From: Steinernema hermaphroditum
Taxonomy: Eukaryota; Nematoda; Chromadorea; Rhabditida; Steinernematidae
NCBI GenBank assembly: GCA_030435675.1
Contig: CM059623.1
Span: 14,689,092 to 14,753,091 of the forward strand
Direction: 5' to 3'
DNA: 64,000 bases
The notes below the pieces were generated by a model, which was not told where the DNA came from, searched no databases, and saw only the letters and a program-made list of their open reading frames with translations. The stretch's first letter is position 1. Each line of letters opens with the position of its first letter. Below, piece by piece: positions 21,640-35,028 of this stretch. Both the position numbers and the translations under genes were made by a program.

Positions 21640-23900
21640 AAAATGGACACGTTGACCGTTTTCACACGTGGATCGAGGAAATTAACACAGGAACGACAGG
21701 AAGCAATGCGAGGTGAGTGATTAACGACGCGTGAGTCATTGTTTTGGTGATAGTCGTGTAGAGAGGATGTAGCCAGAGGCTCAGAAAATCGATCGACTGG
21801 ACAGGAGAGCGTGACACCTTGACGTCGCCGCCTGCCAGGAACGCAAACGGTCATCGTGTTCCATAATCCTCTCCGCCGTTCGCCGCCGACGGCTGCGCCA
21901 CACACACCGATTACTCACGTCGGCCCGGCTTAAGCGATGCGACAGGCGCGTCGTGATGGGACCCGGCTGCTCTTTGAGGAACTATAACACGTCTCTTTCG
22001 TCTAATCGCAAGAAATATAGCCTTAAAATTCGAGCGTAGATCGTACAGAGGGTATGCTTGTTTCTAAAGTGAAAAAGCCAAAAAGCCAGAAAAGCCCAGC
22101 AAGATTTCGAACCAGGGTCTGAAAACCGTAAGCGGTAAGTGCATCAGTAAGTGTCTCTAGATAACATTGAACCCTCATTCTCTCCCTCATACTTGAGCGG
22201 CGGCAGCCCTGAGGCCTATGATTTGGCCGTGGACCCGTCTTGATCGGCACTTAGTACCTTTGACTGCTCGTCTGTCCCATACATAAATGGCCGAATAGAC
22301 TGATTTTCTAAAAACTAATTTAATCGATGTGGCGAGAAGAGTGCCAAAAAATTAGAGGAAATTTCGATTACTGCCCATGAGCGATCTTGAAGCAAGCTTA
22401 TGTTCACTTTGCATACCGCCTGGAGCTAGGACTGGCTCCGGCTTAAAGTTATGTATAGATATGTAAGGCTAGAGAACGAGCGAAACGAGCCCCCTATTCA
22501 TTTTTACCGGGACCAAACATTCAGGGTTGAATTAGGCTCATATCTATGAATTTTAAACGAGCCCGTGAAAAGGGTGCAGTTTGGGTTCAGCGTTGGATGC
22601 AGGTCTTGACTTGAGGGTCAAAATTGGAAAGGATTCCATATGAAAGGGAAAGTCGAGGCTAGGGTTTTAAGGCTAGAAAAAGAGCCAAACAGACCACCTA
22701 GGTGTTCCGTTTTTTCATGATTTATGAGTCTAAACTTAAGGGAAATGAGGTCCTTATTCACCTCCAATCTGAAATTTCTGGTCCTGTGGTACATCGGGCA
22801 AGAGGAGGGTTGTTTAAACCGGCAATGCATACAATTTTGCATACAATCTTCGAAGATTGCTTGAACAAGGTAGTAGCAACTTCAAAGTAGTAGCATCTTC
22901 TTAAAGCGCTAATGATAGACTTATTCTTAATGATAGACGATAGATTTTTAATGATAGACGCATATTCACAGAAGGATAGAGAGTCGACTATAAGCGCTTC
23001 GATTGCTAACCATTCCGGTGGCCCTTTATTTACAAAACCGCCACTGATACGATCAAGGGAAAGATAAGAGAGACCCTCGTTTACACAAATGAGTAATCGA
23101 AAAAAGAGTCAAACAAAACGCAAACGTCACGAAGGAGGCACTTTCTTCCGGAGACGCAATTAAGAGATGAACGCACGAAAAGCCTCTTTGGCGTCGTCTC
23201 CAGGGGAAAGAAGACGCAATCAATCGATCGGAGTCGGAAGATAAGCGGCGACAGTCGACAACGAGAAGAGCAATTTGGTGAATCAGCGGAGACGCAAATA
23301 GCCGAAGTGTTCGAGTTGTGTGTGTATTACGTCTTTTCTCGTTTTGGAACGAACACTTGTGAGTGCACTGGGAAATGATTGGGCAAAGGGCATCCTCTTA
23401 AGCTATACAGATGGGTAGGGTTGACACAGAGACTACGCGACTGTTACGTCTTGCCGTAACAATATTTGAGGGAGCTAGGAGCTCCACCTCGGCAGCGTTA
23501 ACAAAATCATTACAAAAGTGTTCATTTTCAATGCACCAACCCAATTTCAATGTCAGTCCAATTTCAGTACAATTTGCTCATTTATACGTTGCGGAAATAG
23601 TGCGGAAAAATGACCTTTGGATTCACAAAAGTCCGACTACCCGAGACCGTATCTTTCAAAATCTTTCACTCACCTATTCTCGTCCATAAATGGCGACATA
23701 AGAGGAAATCAAAGAGGTCGAAAATTGGAAAAAAAAAACCATTTTTGACCCGAAACCCCCCATATTCCACAGATGAATCCGGATGTTGGGCACAAAGTTG
23801 GCCGAATGTGCTTTAAAGTGCTTTCTAGCCGTATCCTGAAACAGCACTCGGATTTGTTTTCTTCGTTGACTGGGCTCACTTGATAACCTTGAACTAGTAC
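21640..23900. other. Intergenic region
   Basis: No gene is supported. It contains a tRNA-like element at 22100-22170 and a CpG-richer block at about 23080-23340, where GACGCAAT recurs near 23153, 23213 and 23291; this block might be regulatory. The rest shows nothing I can name. Confidence 0.4.
22100..22170 (-). repeat. tRNA-like (SINE-type) element
   Basis: On the minus strand a B-box-like CTGGTTCGAAATC follows a degenerate A-box. It is the weakest member of the tRNA-like set. Confidence 0.3.
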
Positions 23901-23912
23901 TTTAAACTCCCT

Positions 23913-26010
23913 TTACTTCTTCTGTGAAACAAGAATAAAGATATCATCATTGTGAATTATTTTGAATCCGGACGACTTCGAGTCAACGCACATTCCATTC
24001 TTCTGAAACAAAATAGATGAAAGACCAGAACAGACTCGTTCCGCTAACCTCCAGTGTTGCTAGTAGCACCTCCTGAGTCAACGTAAAACAGCGAAACCTG
24101 CGATTTCCGAATGAGTACTCAGTCGCGTGGAGAACGCCCCCTTGTAGCTACAAGATGTCGGTCTTGAGCGAAATTTAGGGAGAACCTACGAGATAGCCAC
24201 CGGGTCGGATGAGACTGACGGCCGAAGCGACGGCCATTTCGTATTGATCCAACGTTTCCGATGCGTATTCCAGGCAGAAAACCGTCGAGACCACATGGAA
24301 CTGTTTGGGTACGGGCTCCGCAGAGGTGGAGAAGTGGACGCCCTGGACGACGTCAGGCTTGTGCACGTTGACTTCAAGAACGGCACGCATCTTGGATCGC
24401 GCCAGTTGTTGCATCGCTTCCGAAGACTCGCGACTCGCTTCGATCGACTGAATCCATTTGCACACGTTCGTCCAGTCGAAGCTGTCCTTTTTCGCCTGAA
24501 TCCACTCCGTCAGGGTCGTCCTGTTGGCCAAGGCGTAGTCGGACGTGTAGATAGCGTCGGCTCGGTGCCGGAAGGCGATGGGGATGTAGACGGTAGGTCC
24601 TAGCGAGGCAATTCTTATGAAGCGAAGGGTCACAACATACCTGCGCCTAGGTCGAGTATGTTGTCGATCTTGTCGGGCAGACGATAGAGAATGCCTGGGA
24701 GGAAGAAGAGAACAAGCGTCATGGCGCCATCGTTGGTGGCCGCTGTGTAGAAACCGTTGAGATAGGCCTCCGGCTCGAACTATAAATGAAGATCGTGATT
24801 TAGAGCCAAGTTCAAGGATCTTTTATTTGAAGCTATAAGCCCTCAAAGGAGAATGAATGTATGAAACCCGTTTGACTTTGAGTGAATGAGGAATGTGAAC
24901 CATGCCCCAGAAATGAGTTAGAGCATGGACATCCCCTTGGTATTTTGGATCATCTCCATAGATTTTAATTCGATTTGGACCGCTCTTCATTGATTGGGAT
25001 CGTATGCTACCTCGTTAATTTCGTTAGGACGGTCTGAATCCGATTCGAGTTTATAGAACGGTTCAAATGTTGGGAAAAAGTGATGATTGAAAGCAACAAA
25101 ATGACGGTCTAAATCTCACGGCTTTGTAACAATTCTGTCCTCGAGTGATGCGGAGACATAACTTTCGGACCGTCACCATTTCCGGAGTTCCTACGATTCC
25201 GAAATCAAGAATTTAGAATTCTTTTGAATGTGCTGGCTCAGTAGGATTGGCGAGAATTTAACACCTTTAAAATGAAGGATTCTGAGTCGCCTGTTCACCT
25301 ACCAAGACGACTATTTCTCCTGCTAAAGGTGGTTGCATTTCAGTTTCCTTCAAATCAGTCTTTGTTGGAGAATAATATTACGGCCTCTATCATATTACAT
25401 CGGTATTAGCTCAGTCGTACTCGGGGCAAATTGAATTGTGAACGATCTTCGATTCAGATGGCAGATCTCAGAATTGCAGTGAATCTTTGGCTTGAGTAGG
25501 CGTCGCGGTGGCATCGATCACTACCCCAAAATCCGGCTTCTTCGCTAGACGGTGGAAACAGAGATGGGTACGAACGGATCGAATCGGCTAGATCCGTCAG
25601 CTTTTGAACAGAGACTGAACGCTTCTCTATTCGTCTGCGTTCTCTCGCACCAATGCGGAAATACAGCAGCGACCACATGGGATATACATACATATGGCGC
25701 CAGGAGATCGGCTGAACGGTTTGACTCATCCGTTACTGATCGGCTGAAAGGTGGCCGATCCGTTCTTGTCCATCTCCCATCTTTGGTCATATTTCAGTTT
25801 CCTTTAAATTAGTCTTTGTTGGAGAACCGTATCATACCAGACGTGTTAAAGAATAGGACGCAACTTCGATCCTCAGAAGCAACTTCCATCCCAAAGGCCC
25901 AAGTTTTTCACCCGGCAACTTACATGAACGTCATGGTCCTTAGCGGCGAAAAGCGGTGCCGGAGGCGAAGATGATCTCCTCTCATCTTCCTCCGACCCTT
26001 CGACGGCCAT
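23913..26010 (-). CDS. NNMT-family amine N-methyltransferase
   Basis: A SAM-dependent methyltransferase of the NNMT/PNMT/TEMT family, which N-methylates nicotinamide or biogenic amines; nematodes call theirs anmt. Five exons (26010-25924, 24779-24641, 24599-24190, 24147-24049, 24002-23913) join in frame to 274 residues, against 264 for human NNMT. Visible features: EAYLNGFYTAATNDG near the start, the SAM loop LDLGAGPT at 71-78, IYTSDYALANR, FDWTNVCKWIQSIE, STVFCLEYAS and RPGGYLVLQGG. Four introns are GT-AG; the first is 1,144 bp and holds a fold-back repeat. The single-exon frame ending at 24175 is a misreading through a donor. Which anmt paralogue this is cannot be told. A cytosolic enzyme by family. 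Confidence 0.88.
25338..25827. repeat. Fold-back element flanked by direct repeats
   Basis: About 35 bp at 25338-25372 recurs at 25792-25827 (TTTCAGTTTCCTT, then AGTCTTTGTTGGAGAA). Between them, 25556-25598 (GATGGGTACGAACGGATCG side) is largely the inverse complement of 25742-25782 (CCGATCCGTTCTTGTCCATC). The arrangement sits in intron 1 of the methyltransferase gene. A similar half-element occurs at 29515-29600. Confidence 0.65.
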
Positions 26011-26295
26011 CCCACGAGGAATGAATACGACAGAGAGAGGAAAGACGGTGGCGATCGATGGGAGAGTTTAAAGTAATCGCAGAAGAGCCACGAACTCCGC
26101 GTTTGTTTATCCAGTCGTCGAGGCTCTGTGGAGGGGAGGGGTGTGGTGGGTCGAGGTGTTTTTTAGTGTTTTCATTGTTGTACACCTTGCCGCTACACCG
26201 AATACATCAGTTGTAGTGTACTGTAGCTGACTGACCTCTGATAATACCTTCGTTCAAGCTTATATTTAAATGTATGCAGACAATAAATGGTATGT

Positions 26296-29200
26296 TTAAG
26301 GCATCTTCTGGTCGACGAGACGGAACGCTTCGAGCAGCTCGTTGAGGTCGATGAAGCCGTCCTTGTTGAAGTCGATGCTTTCGGCGATCTCCTGGATGTA
26401 GTCTTGGCTCATGTGACTGTTCGTGTATTGGCCAAGGAGCTACAAAGGGGGGGGGGCGAATTGAAGTGGAACTCATGGGTGGACTTACCTTGACAGATTC
26501 CAAAAACTCGTTCATGGACACGAGACCCGAGTTGTCGGTGTCCATGAAGCGGAACAACGTTTCCAGTGTGTTCTTATGGCGGTAGAGGGTCTCCGCGACG
26601 TCTTCCTTTTCCTTAAAGGAGAAATTAAGCAAAAGATGAAGTGTACTTTTGACATTCAAAAGATTGGTGAACCCAGCACCACATTTTTCTATGGTTCATG
26701 ATGTCATTCCCCTAGATGTGATCATAAACACCCTCAAATCCATAATATTGCAAAATCAGGACCACACACAACGTGTAATCTGTGTGTAATCTCTTGTTTC
26801 GGTTTCCAGGCGCAATACTCGAAACGAAATTGGCAATAACACTTAAAAACCATTGTAGTGACAAAAAAAGATAATCTCCCTGGGGGTGTCGAACCTGCGA
26901 CCCATGGATTGTGGGCCTAAAGTCTTACCATTGAACTACAGCATCCAGTTTCCTGTGCGAAAGCAAATGAGCTACACTTCAAACGTCGATTATGGTGCGT
27001 TTGATTACCCTGCTTCCTGAGCTCCAAAAGGTTCCCTAGTTTCAGAGATAGTCGCCTTCATGATACCCCTACTGCGCTATGACAGTTCATCAGTCTGGGA
27101 GCATCCGGAAGGTGGTCCCACTCTCCAAGGGCATGTGTGATTTGTGACCTCAAAACTTACAAAATTATTATTGGTCTTGATGGGTCCGTCGCCGAGCTGC
27201 ACCGTAACGGCGTTCTTGTACAGGACACTCTTTCCGTCGTCGGTGAGCGTAACGAGCTGATTGGCCAGCGCCATCCACGGCACGTTGAGGCCCGTGATGT
27301 ACTCCACGCACTTGCACCACTTGTGCAGCGAGAGACAACCCGTTTTCTGCGCGTCCGCCCTGGCATACTCCCTTTGCAGGTCGCTGTTGAAGGCGATGAG
27401 CTTCTCGCGAAGGTCCCGAATCGCCGACTGTTCCACGATGCTCAGCCTGGATAGACTGGTTAGTCTCGAGGCTCCCACCGCGACTCACCTTTGCCGGACC
27501 GTCGCTTTCCTATGCGTCTTGCTGGCCATGTATTGCACGAAATGCGGCTCCTTCTTCTCGCCGAGGAACTTGACGTAAGCGCCACGATTCGAGCCCATCT
27601 CGTAGTAGTTCGAAGCGGAGAAGATGGTTAAGCAGGCGTTGTTGTGCATGTACTCGTAGCCCTCGTACTTGCACTCATGCGAGCGAACCACCAGTTTGAA
27701 GCCGTACTTCTCGAGGAATCCTTTGGTGACGTCAGGCCCAAAGTAGGAGCCTCCGCCGCGGAAGACGTTTGGGTAGCAGCCGTTCTGTTGCTTCGGGTCG
27801 CTCCAGAGAATGTCAAGGATCTGCTTCCACTCCTCTATGTTGACCGTCTTCTTGCCGCTCTCTTTGGACTCGATGATGGGCGGTCGAAGGATGGAGATGT
27901 ACTGAAAGAATTGTCAGACAGTTGGGCTTGGACAGACTCAGATTCTTGTTAGTTTCTTTTGCCTCATTTAGAAATTTTCACTTACAGAGCAAACGTATTT
28001 ACTGTGCTTAAGGGTCACTGGTAAGGGGAGGTCTGTTTCATGATCGAATCAGCCCTGCGGGTGGTTACCTTATTTCTTTGCAGTCTCCGCACAAAATCCA
28101 AATCGGTCTTGTCCGAAATACCGCCATGACAAATAAATATGTCGCTGTCGATTACGGTAGCCAGCGGCAACCACGAGAAGAGGTCCTCGAGCAGTCGAAC
28201 GATGGCGTTGGCGGCGTCCTTGTACTTCGTCATCACCTCCTTGATGAACCCGTAGCGCAGGTTCATGATGTGATCTTCGTGGTTTCCCCTGTTGAGGACT
28301 ATAGTGCTCGGGTTGAGCACGACGAAGGAAAGGAGGATGATGAGCACTTCGATACTTTGGCCACCCCGATCAACGAAGTCGCCGTTGAAGATGTAGGGGT
28401 TTTCGAGTGAGGGAAAGCCGTTCTGAAGGGATGCTGCATGTGCATGGATGAATGGAATGGGTACCTTATAGAGAACGATATTGAGATCATCGAATTTGCC
28501 ATGGAGGTCGCCGCAGACGGTCACTTGTTTGGAGAGCGCCGTCGAGAGCTGGATGATGTTGGGCATGCTCTTGAGGATTTTCCGTGCTTCGTGGATGATC
28601 ATAAGCAAGTACTGGGGATGAAGGGTCTGAAATGGGAATGTAGGAAACGTGGATGGACCCTAATAATTCAAAAGTCCCTTAGATTCCGGTCGATCAAGCA
28701 CAAGACTGACATCAATGCACTTATAAAGCAGCGCCATTCTGTCTATCTTTAACCCACATTGTCAGTCAGCGCTTCATTGTTTTGCAGATGACATGTTGTC
28801 CTGGTCTGTTTTTAAGTGAAAATAATGTGCATGCAACCGAAGTGCAAGGATATGCCTCTGCTAGAGACACCCTTTTCGAAGTATAGACCATGCATTTATT
28901 GCATCGGCAGACGGGTAATATCAGTTCTTGTGTATTGGAACCAGAGCTGAAGACTTGACTCCTTAGTAGGGTTGTCCTTGAACCTAGAGGAATCTTAGTT
29001 CTCAACCTCACTGGAGCCCGAGTTCAAGTCGCTTTTTGCAATTTAATTCGACGCCTTCTGACTGGAAAGCCAGCCCTACTCCTTAGGATTGTTGGTCGCA
29101 AAAGCCTCTAATATCCAAAGCTAGTCCTTTTTTAAGGACAAGATATACTTCACCAACCATCCAGGCTTGTATCGGTATCTAGTTTAGTCTAATATTTGGA

Positions 29201-31880
29201 GAACTAGGCATCTTTTGGCACTTGAGTCAGCTGCAATCTCTTTTATATCTACCCATTTTAAAGAGCCATAAGACTTGTGCCATTTTTAACAAGGGGCTGT
29301 CAACTTGTAATTTGGTAAAACAGTCCTTTTATAAGCACTGACAGGTACTCCTCAAGTGTCTAAATAAAAATCAAAGGCAGTTTACTGAAAAGCACCCAGC
29401 TATATCAGCGATAGCCGCCAAATTTGAGCAAAACCGGTACGGGTAAGAACGTTCAGGCGGAAGATCAGTAGATTTCCGGTTTAAGCCTAAGTCAAGCCAG
29501 GGTTTGCAGAAGCCACCGAAGCCACCGATCCGTTAACCGTTAACCGGCTCACGGATCGGTTGAACGGCTAGCCGATCCGTTCCGTTCCTGCCCATCTCTG
29601 GGTCACTATTGTAGCTAGGTCTTCTTCTCCTACAGCCGACTGAAAAAACCTCAAAACCCCTATCGGAATTTCCACAAAGTGTGTTACCCATGTCGGTCAT
29701 CTTCCGCAAAAGTTTCTTTTTCCCCATTCGACTCATAACTAATTAGCTTCCTCCATCCAGACAGGAAGCCCTCATTTGTCTCCTGTGGCTGTTTACCTTG
29801 TTCGCTTTGAAATGCTCCATCATCGCCTCCACGTGCGACTTCTTCAGCGGGAGTGTGATGTGCGGTCCCTTATAAGACTTCTCCACCTTGAACAACTCCG
29901 GCGCCGTCGCTTCGAGAAGCTTCCGCTCTGTCGCCTCCTCATCTGAAGCACCACACACGTTGACATGGGACACGTTCCAGCAAGACAATGTGCAAAGCAT
30001 GCGGACCATGCAAAAATGGAAATTTAAAAAATCGAAAAACTTACCAGCAGAATCGACGTAATGCGAGAGGGCTGAAAGAGGCGAGAAGCGAGGAGATGAA
30101 AAAGGAGTTTAAGAAAGTTAAAAACAGGACTGACAGAGACGAAAAAACGGACAAGACACAGACGCGACAACGACGAAAAGAGACAGACAAACCGTTGTTG
30201 AGACGATTCGATTGGCCGCCTGCCTGGTTCTCCTGCTCGATCATCGCCTGGATCATTTCGTTGAAGAAGTTGTAGAGCTGAAATGAGAGGTGTATTTCAT
30301 AGGACTTGTTGATGTTGAATTTTTAATGAATTTTTAGAATTTTTTAGAATGAATTTGATCGTATTGTCTCTCACTGATTTTCATATTGTCCTGAACAACC
30401 ACGAAGCTACTTAAGCCTAGACGAGACTCGGATTCTGACTGGGTTGAAGGTTCTAGACAACGCCACTTCTGTCTCCATTCCATAGAGAGACCTGTCGGTT
30501 TCTTTCGTTTTATGTCGATTGAAAATCTTCAAAAACTACTTTCTATACTTCTGTTCAGTGAAGCCGACTCGATGAAATTTCACAGTCGCGGCCAGATTCG
30601 GCTCAATTGAAATGCGGAGCCAATCAAACCGACCGGCTCTCTACCTTGCCACATGCCTTTGTCTTTGATCATCTGTGCTCCTCTAGTCTCTATTTCCTCT
30701 AATGCATAAAGCGATTGCCGAGATGGCGGTTTGAGTCGGCTCAGGTTGGCCCGGGCAGTCCTAGATGAATTCGAAATTTCAAAGTCCGCTTCACTGCTTC
30801 AGTCTAAAGTCCCCCGTTTTCCCTAAAACCCTGCGTAAATGACAAAACGAGGTTTAATGTATGTCTAAAATATGAATATATAACAGTCCCATATAGCCCA
30901 TAACTAGCCGCTCAGACTGCCTACGGCAGGTTTGTGCCCTATCTCTTCCCCGATCCATGCCTCATGCTATGCCCCGCTCGTTCCTAGGTTCTTTACCGTT
31001 CATGCCCCATCCTTTCCCGACCTTATCCGCTTCACTGCTTCAGTCTAAAGTCCCCCTTTTCGGAGACCCTGTGTAAATGGCAAAACGAGGTTTAGGGTAT
31101 GTCTACAATACATCGATATGCAGGGTATACCAGAAACAAGTCAGTTTTTCATTCCATTGGCTGGGGGCCAGAGTGGTGTAGTGCAGACTTTCAATGTTTA
31201 ATCTTATATATATTCCTCCCGTTCAATTTTGGAAACGAGGCATAATAATTTGCAAGATGTAGCAAAGACTCTACTCGTTTTGTTTCTTGTTTTAAGAGGT
31301 AAAGCGTTTTGGAACTGTTGGAATTGGAATCTCTCATATGAACTTCCTATGAGACTTAGGAGGTCACAGAAGCGCGCAGATGTATGAAAAAGCCTTTTCA
31401 GTTATGTGCCATTAATCAACATTAGTCTTTCATTTCTGTCCCCAGTGATCGGCCGTCTACTCTGAAGTTCGCCGAATGGGATGGGCAAGCGATCGTTCTC
31501 GGCCATTGCAATCATCGACCCGGCTCTTATTCACCAAGTGCCATTAATCAAAGATAATCTAGGGCTATCTATATGGGAAAAAGCATTTTGTAAGATCGCC
31601 AATGTATATTCAGATCCATAACTGGAAGACCCCCACGGAATATTCCGTGATTTTCAGTGAAAGACACTTTTCACCCAAAAACACAACTAACCTTCAGCTG
31701 ATCCTGCTCGCCGGCGTACTCGAGCGCGGTGAAGATGTTCCACGTGGCGCGTCTTCTCGCCTCCAGCCGCGCCAAACACCGTCGATACCATTTCTGGATG
31801 AGAATCGCCGATTTAATCGCTAAATACGTACGATTCTTATGGCTCAGACGACGTCGAAGGGCTTTCATTTGGTTAGACAT
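26296..31880 (-). CDS. pef-1: Ser/Thr phosphatase with EF hands (PPEF)
   Basis: A calcium/calmodulin-linked PPEF/RdgC-type phosphatase; in nematodes PEF-1 is found in ciliated sensory neurons. Ten exons: 31880-31692, 30277-30193, 30071-30045, 29942-29797, 28611-28465, 28422-28069, 27901-27489, 27446-27161, 26611-26489, 26439-26296. All phases close, giving 637 residues (human PPEF1 653). An IQ motif lies at about 24-44 ([10 protein letters not shown]). Catalytic motifs are GDLHG 183-187, GDFVDRG 212-218, RGNHED near 243 and CHGG. EF loops are at 573-584 (DTDNSG) and 613-624 (DFNKDG), after a degenerate one (DAQKTG). Exon 3 is only 27 bp. The upstream in-frame stop supports the ATG. Introns 1 and 4 exceed 1 kb and hold repeats. 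Confidence 0.94.
26880..26950 (-). repeat. tRNA-like element in pef-1 intron 8
   Basis: On the minus strand, GTAGTTCAATGGTAAGAC (A-box) and CAGGTTCGACACC (B-box) are well spaced, but the anticodon loop lacks the invariant U33 if CCCA/TGGG is the stem. Probably a tRNA-derived repeat. Confidence 0.5.
30784..31120. repeat. Direct repeat in pef-1 intron 1
   Basis: An exact 31-base stretch starts at 30784 and again at 31026 (TCCGCTTCACTGCTTCAG and on to AAAGTCCCCC). Similarity continues through GTAAATGNCAAAACGAGGTT. The spacing is 242 bp. Confidence 0.8.
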
Positions 31881-31889
31881 TGAATGGAT

Positions 31890-34800
31890 GGCGCCCAAGT
31901 GGCGGCGGAGTTAATTGCCGAAATGGGAGCTTTGTGAGAGCCTGAGGCGGAACTAGCGGTCATTGCCTCGAGGCAAAAAGGCCAAAAATTAGAATTCGAT
32001 TATTGGAATGTTAGGTGTGTTATTGCGGGTAGTGGGAAAGTCGGTTTGTTCGACCATGTTATTGTTTAATTTAAGCAGATAAATAAGGAATGTTTAGAGG
32101 CCGAGGTTATATAGGCACTTCTAAGAATTATGATCTTTGAGACGTATCCATCGAAGGATCCACCAGTCCCCAACAGAAGTTTCACAGGGTGTAAAAAACA
32201 TTAGAAATAACTACTTAGCTCAAGCTCAAGATGACAGAATCGGATGTGTAACGTATGCTCCGCAAGAAGAGCGATGGTCGTAAAATTTGTTCGATTTGAC
32301 AACCCTAATGTTAACCCCAAAACGACGTCAGATGATACGCACGACTGACCAGCTGGATCAGAGGCGGACAGGGGCAGACTAACTGAAGCATTTTCATAAC
32401 CTTGTACATGTGCATGTTATCCGACCAGTAGTAATCGGCCCTATAGAAGAAACGTTCGGGAATGTCCCCTCGGAATGTAGCCTGACATGAAGCAATTAGA
32501 CCTCTTCGATCCATAAGATCTCACGTCACTATGGAAACCAACGTCATGCCCACTTAATGCCAACGTCGAATGATCTGCTTGAGCTAATTGACGTGAGCTA
32601 CTCAGTCAGACTTGAAGGAAGGTGGAAAATGGTTTATATGTAAAAGACGTCCTCTCATTTCCGGTGCAAAGTAATGGTCGTTACTCTCAACACGAGATCT
32701 GAGGGAATGATCAGGACCCAAGGGGATGGTTGAAACGGCCTTATGCTGGTGGATCTATCTGATCTATCGTTTTGACCTTCCATTCCCTTTTCGTGGCGAT
32801 CTTTGCCTCACAATTTTCAACACATTACGACAAACCCATCCATCGCCATGTCCTAAATCTACACTCGCATCTCTGATCTTCGTCACCGCAAACAACGATT
32901 TATGATTTACGCCTCGGGCGGCTGTCATCGCCTGTCAGCCAGCTCGTAAATCAATATCGCCGTTTCCCCGTTTTTGACTAATCCCCCGGCTTCCGACCAC
33001 TGACGAATCAGGCGGCTATTCAACACCCTTGTCAAGACGAAAGGTGTTGAATAATAACGAAGTGATTATAATTGGTGCGTAACGAGAGTGACTCAGATGG
33101 CACTTTTAGGGTCACTGAAAGTGATTGGACGATAGAGTCTTGTCCACAGAGTTGCTGATAAGGATTTGTTACAAATCTAAGCAAATTTGTTCTTAAGAAT
33201 ACGTCTGCTGTGAGAAGCAAGAGCGGACTCCACACGATGCTCGAATATCAAATCGAGTCCAATATTCAATATTCGTAAAAACATAAATTATTCGATTCGA
33301 TTCGACAACCCTAGTGTGGAGAAGTTTATTTCAGATTTGCCATAGTAAATATTTTATTTCCTTCCGATGATCATCTGTTAGCAAAGCTATCGAACGTTTC
33401 AAGAAGCTTTATTTGATAGAAAATTACTAAAATTCCAAGTTGTATGGATTCAAAAAAAATCCTATCATCTATTCTATCCCTGCACAATATAAATCTCCAA
33501 AACATTCGTATAATCCTTGTGGACATGTGGCAATTTAAGGGGTCGATTTCAGGCTGCAGATCAAATAAGGACGGAGTCCGGCATCGAACCGATTCTGGCC
33601 AGTTCACTAATCATTTCGCAATGGTCCACACAGACAGTGCAAATTGAGTGGTTCACTGCCATTGGGCCTGCTAGGCCATTCAACATGTGTTGTTTCGTTA
33701 TATCTGAATCACAACGACTGTATGAGCTCAACGGCCCCAGTCTTGGTGTTTCCTCCCGTGAGACTGTTGCCCAAACATTTGAACCTCGCCGCACGAAATT
33801 TCGCTCTCCGAGCTCAATTAGACGGCTCGATGGCTCCGAGTTGGCATCTCTGATTCGAACTAATATTATTTTCCAAATTTGTGTACATTCGTATCTGGAA
33901 GACAATCGAGTTTTCACAGACCGATCCCGAATGTCTAATGATTAGGAAAGACCAGAGAAGTGTTTACATTTTTTCCTTTTTTGGAGAAGTGTTAGTTGCT
34001 GATTGGGTAACTCAATCGGCGCTGATTGTGGATCAGTTTTGGAATGACGAATTGGCCAACCGAAGAAGACCGAAGATCTGGAAATTTTGGAACGTAAACA
34101 CATCAGAAATAGTGCATAATTCATTATGCTTCCTGTCACGAGGTCTGAGCAATCGTGACACTGGAAATGGGGGGAGACGAAGCTGCACGATAGAGTCCAT
34201 CTTTGAAATCTGTTCGAAGCAGTATTCCATATCGCCGATCTCGTTAAAAATCGAGAAGAAATCGATCGACTGCCTCCCACTAGGTGGTCACCATCCGATC
34301 GATTTCTCTTCGATTTAATCAGCTACTTTATGTCCAAAAGTGTTGATCCATTATGTGGAGGGAGATCGATTGGATTGTGGCCAGTCAGCTGGAGCCAATC
34401 GATCAATTTTGACGTCAGCACTGCATCGTCCGAAAGCTCACTTATTTATCCATACTATGCGTGCTACCGAGGCTTATCTAACTTCCAATATCTCTGTTTT
34501 TTATTTTTTAACTTACAGCGAAATGTGAAAGTCAACTAAAGTACCACCATTTTTCTGAAAGCTTTCTCTTGTTGATCGCTGCATCATACCCCTACACTAT
34601 GCGTTGCATATTCTATCGAGATTACGACGTCTGTTCGATGTGGTCCTCTGAGGAAACTGGTTCTTTTTCACCTTGAACTGAGAGTTTGAAAGGTTCCATA
34701 CATCTGCCAACGTTCCACAAGTTCGTCCGCTTAGGTTAATCCTGGATTTGATCACTGGATACAAGGAGACCTCCATTTTGAAGTCATCTTCATAGTCATC

Positions 34801-35020
34801 ATTGGTCAGCCTAGGTCCATTTTCGCTGTTCCTTCCTCCCTTTACTAATTTGTTGCAGTACTCACCCAACACTACTCACCCCCTACCATCGCCAAAAAAC
34901 GCAATTGCGGTTTTTCGACGCCGTCACACACGCTGCCTCCCCAACCGGTCCCCTCCTCTCCCCACCCGTCTGTTTTTCGCCCTAATAATTAATAGCTTCC
35001 CTCCCCCCAATAAACAAAAC
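31890..35020. other. Unresolved intergenic region
   Basis: No complete gene is found. A minus-strand open stretch at 32340-32480, after a possible acceptor CTTCTATAG, encodes YYWSDNMHMYKVMKMLQ and could be a stray exon. 34600-34870 (minus) also holds an open frame behind a possible acceptor. Neither joins cleanly to a neighbour. 32880-33000 is CpG-richer. A tRNA-like element lies at 33560-33640. Confidence 0.35.
33560..33640 (-). repeat. tRNA-like (SINE-type) element
   Basis: On the minus strand it reads CTGTCTGTGTGGACCATTGC, then ATCGGTTCGATGCCGG. It is clearly related to the copy at 41230-41312 (CTGTCTGCGTGGCCCATTGC, GTCGGTTCGAAGCC), so this is a real dispersed family. Confidence 0.6.
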
Positions 35021-35028
35021 GTTCTTAC

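Noticed and set aside
24175..24633. Single-exon methyltransferase frame ending in GYLVGSP
   Set aside because: The end reads through a GTAGGT donor. Splicing to 24147 and 24002 restores the family C-terminus, and splicing at 24641/24599 restores the SAM loop.
33561..33917. 118-codon minus-strand frame
   Set aside because: It overlaps a tRNA-like repeat and has no family resemblance.
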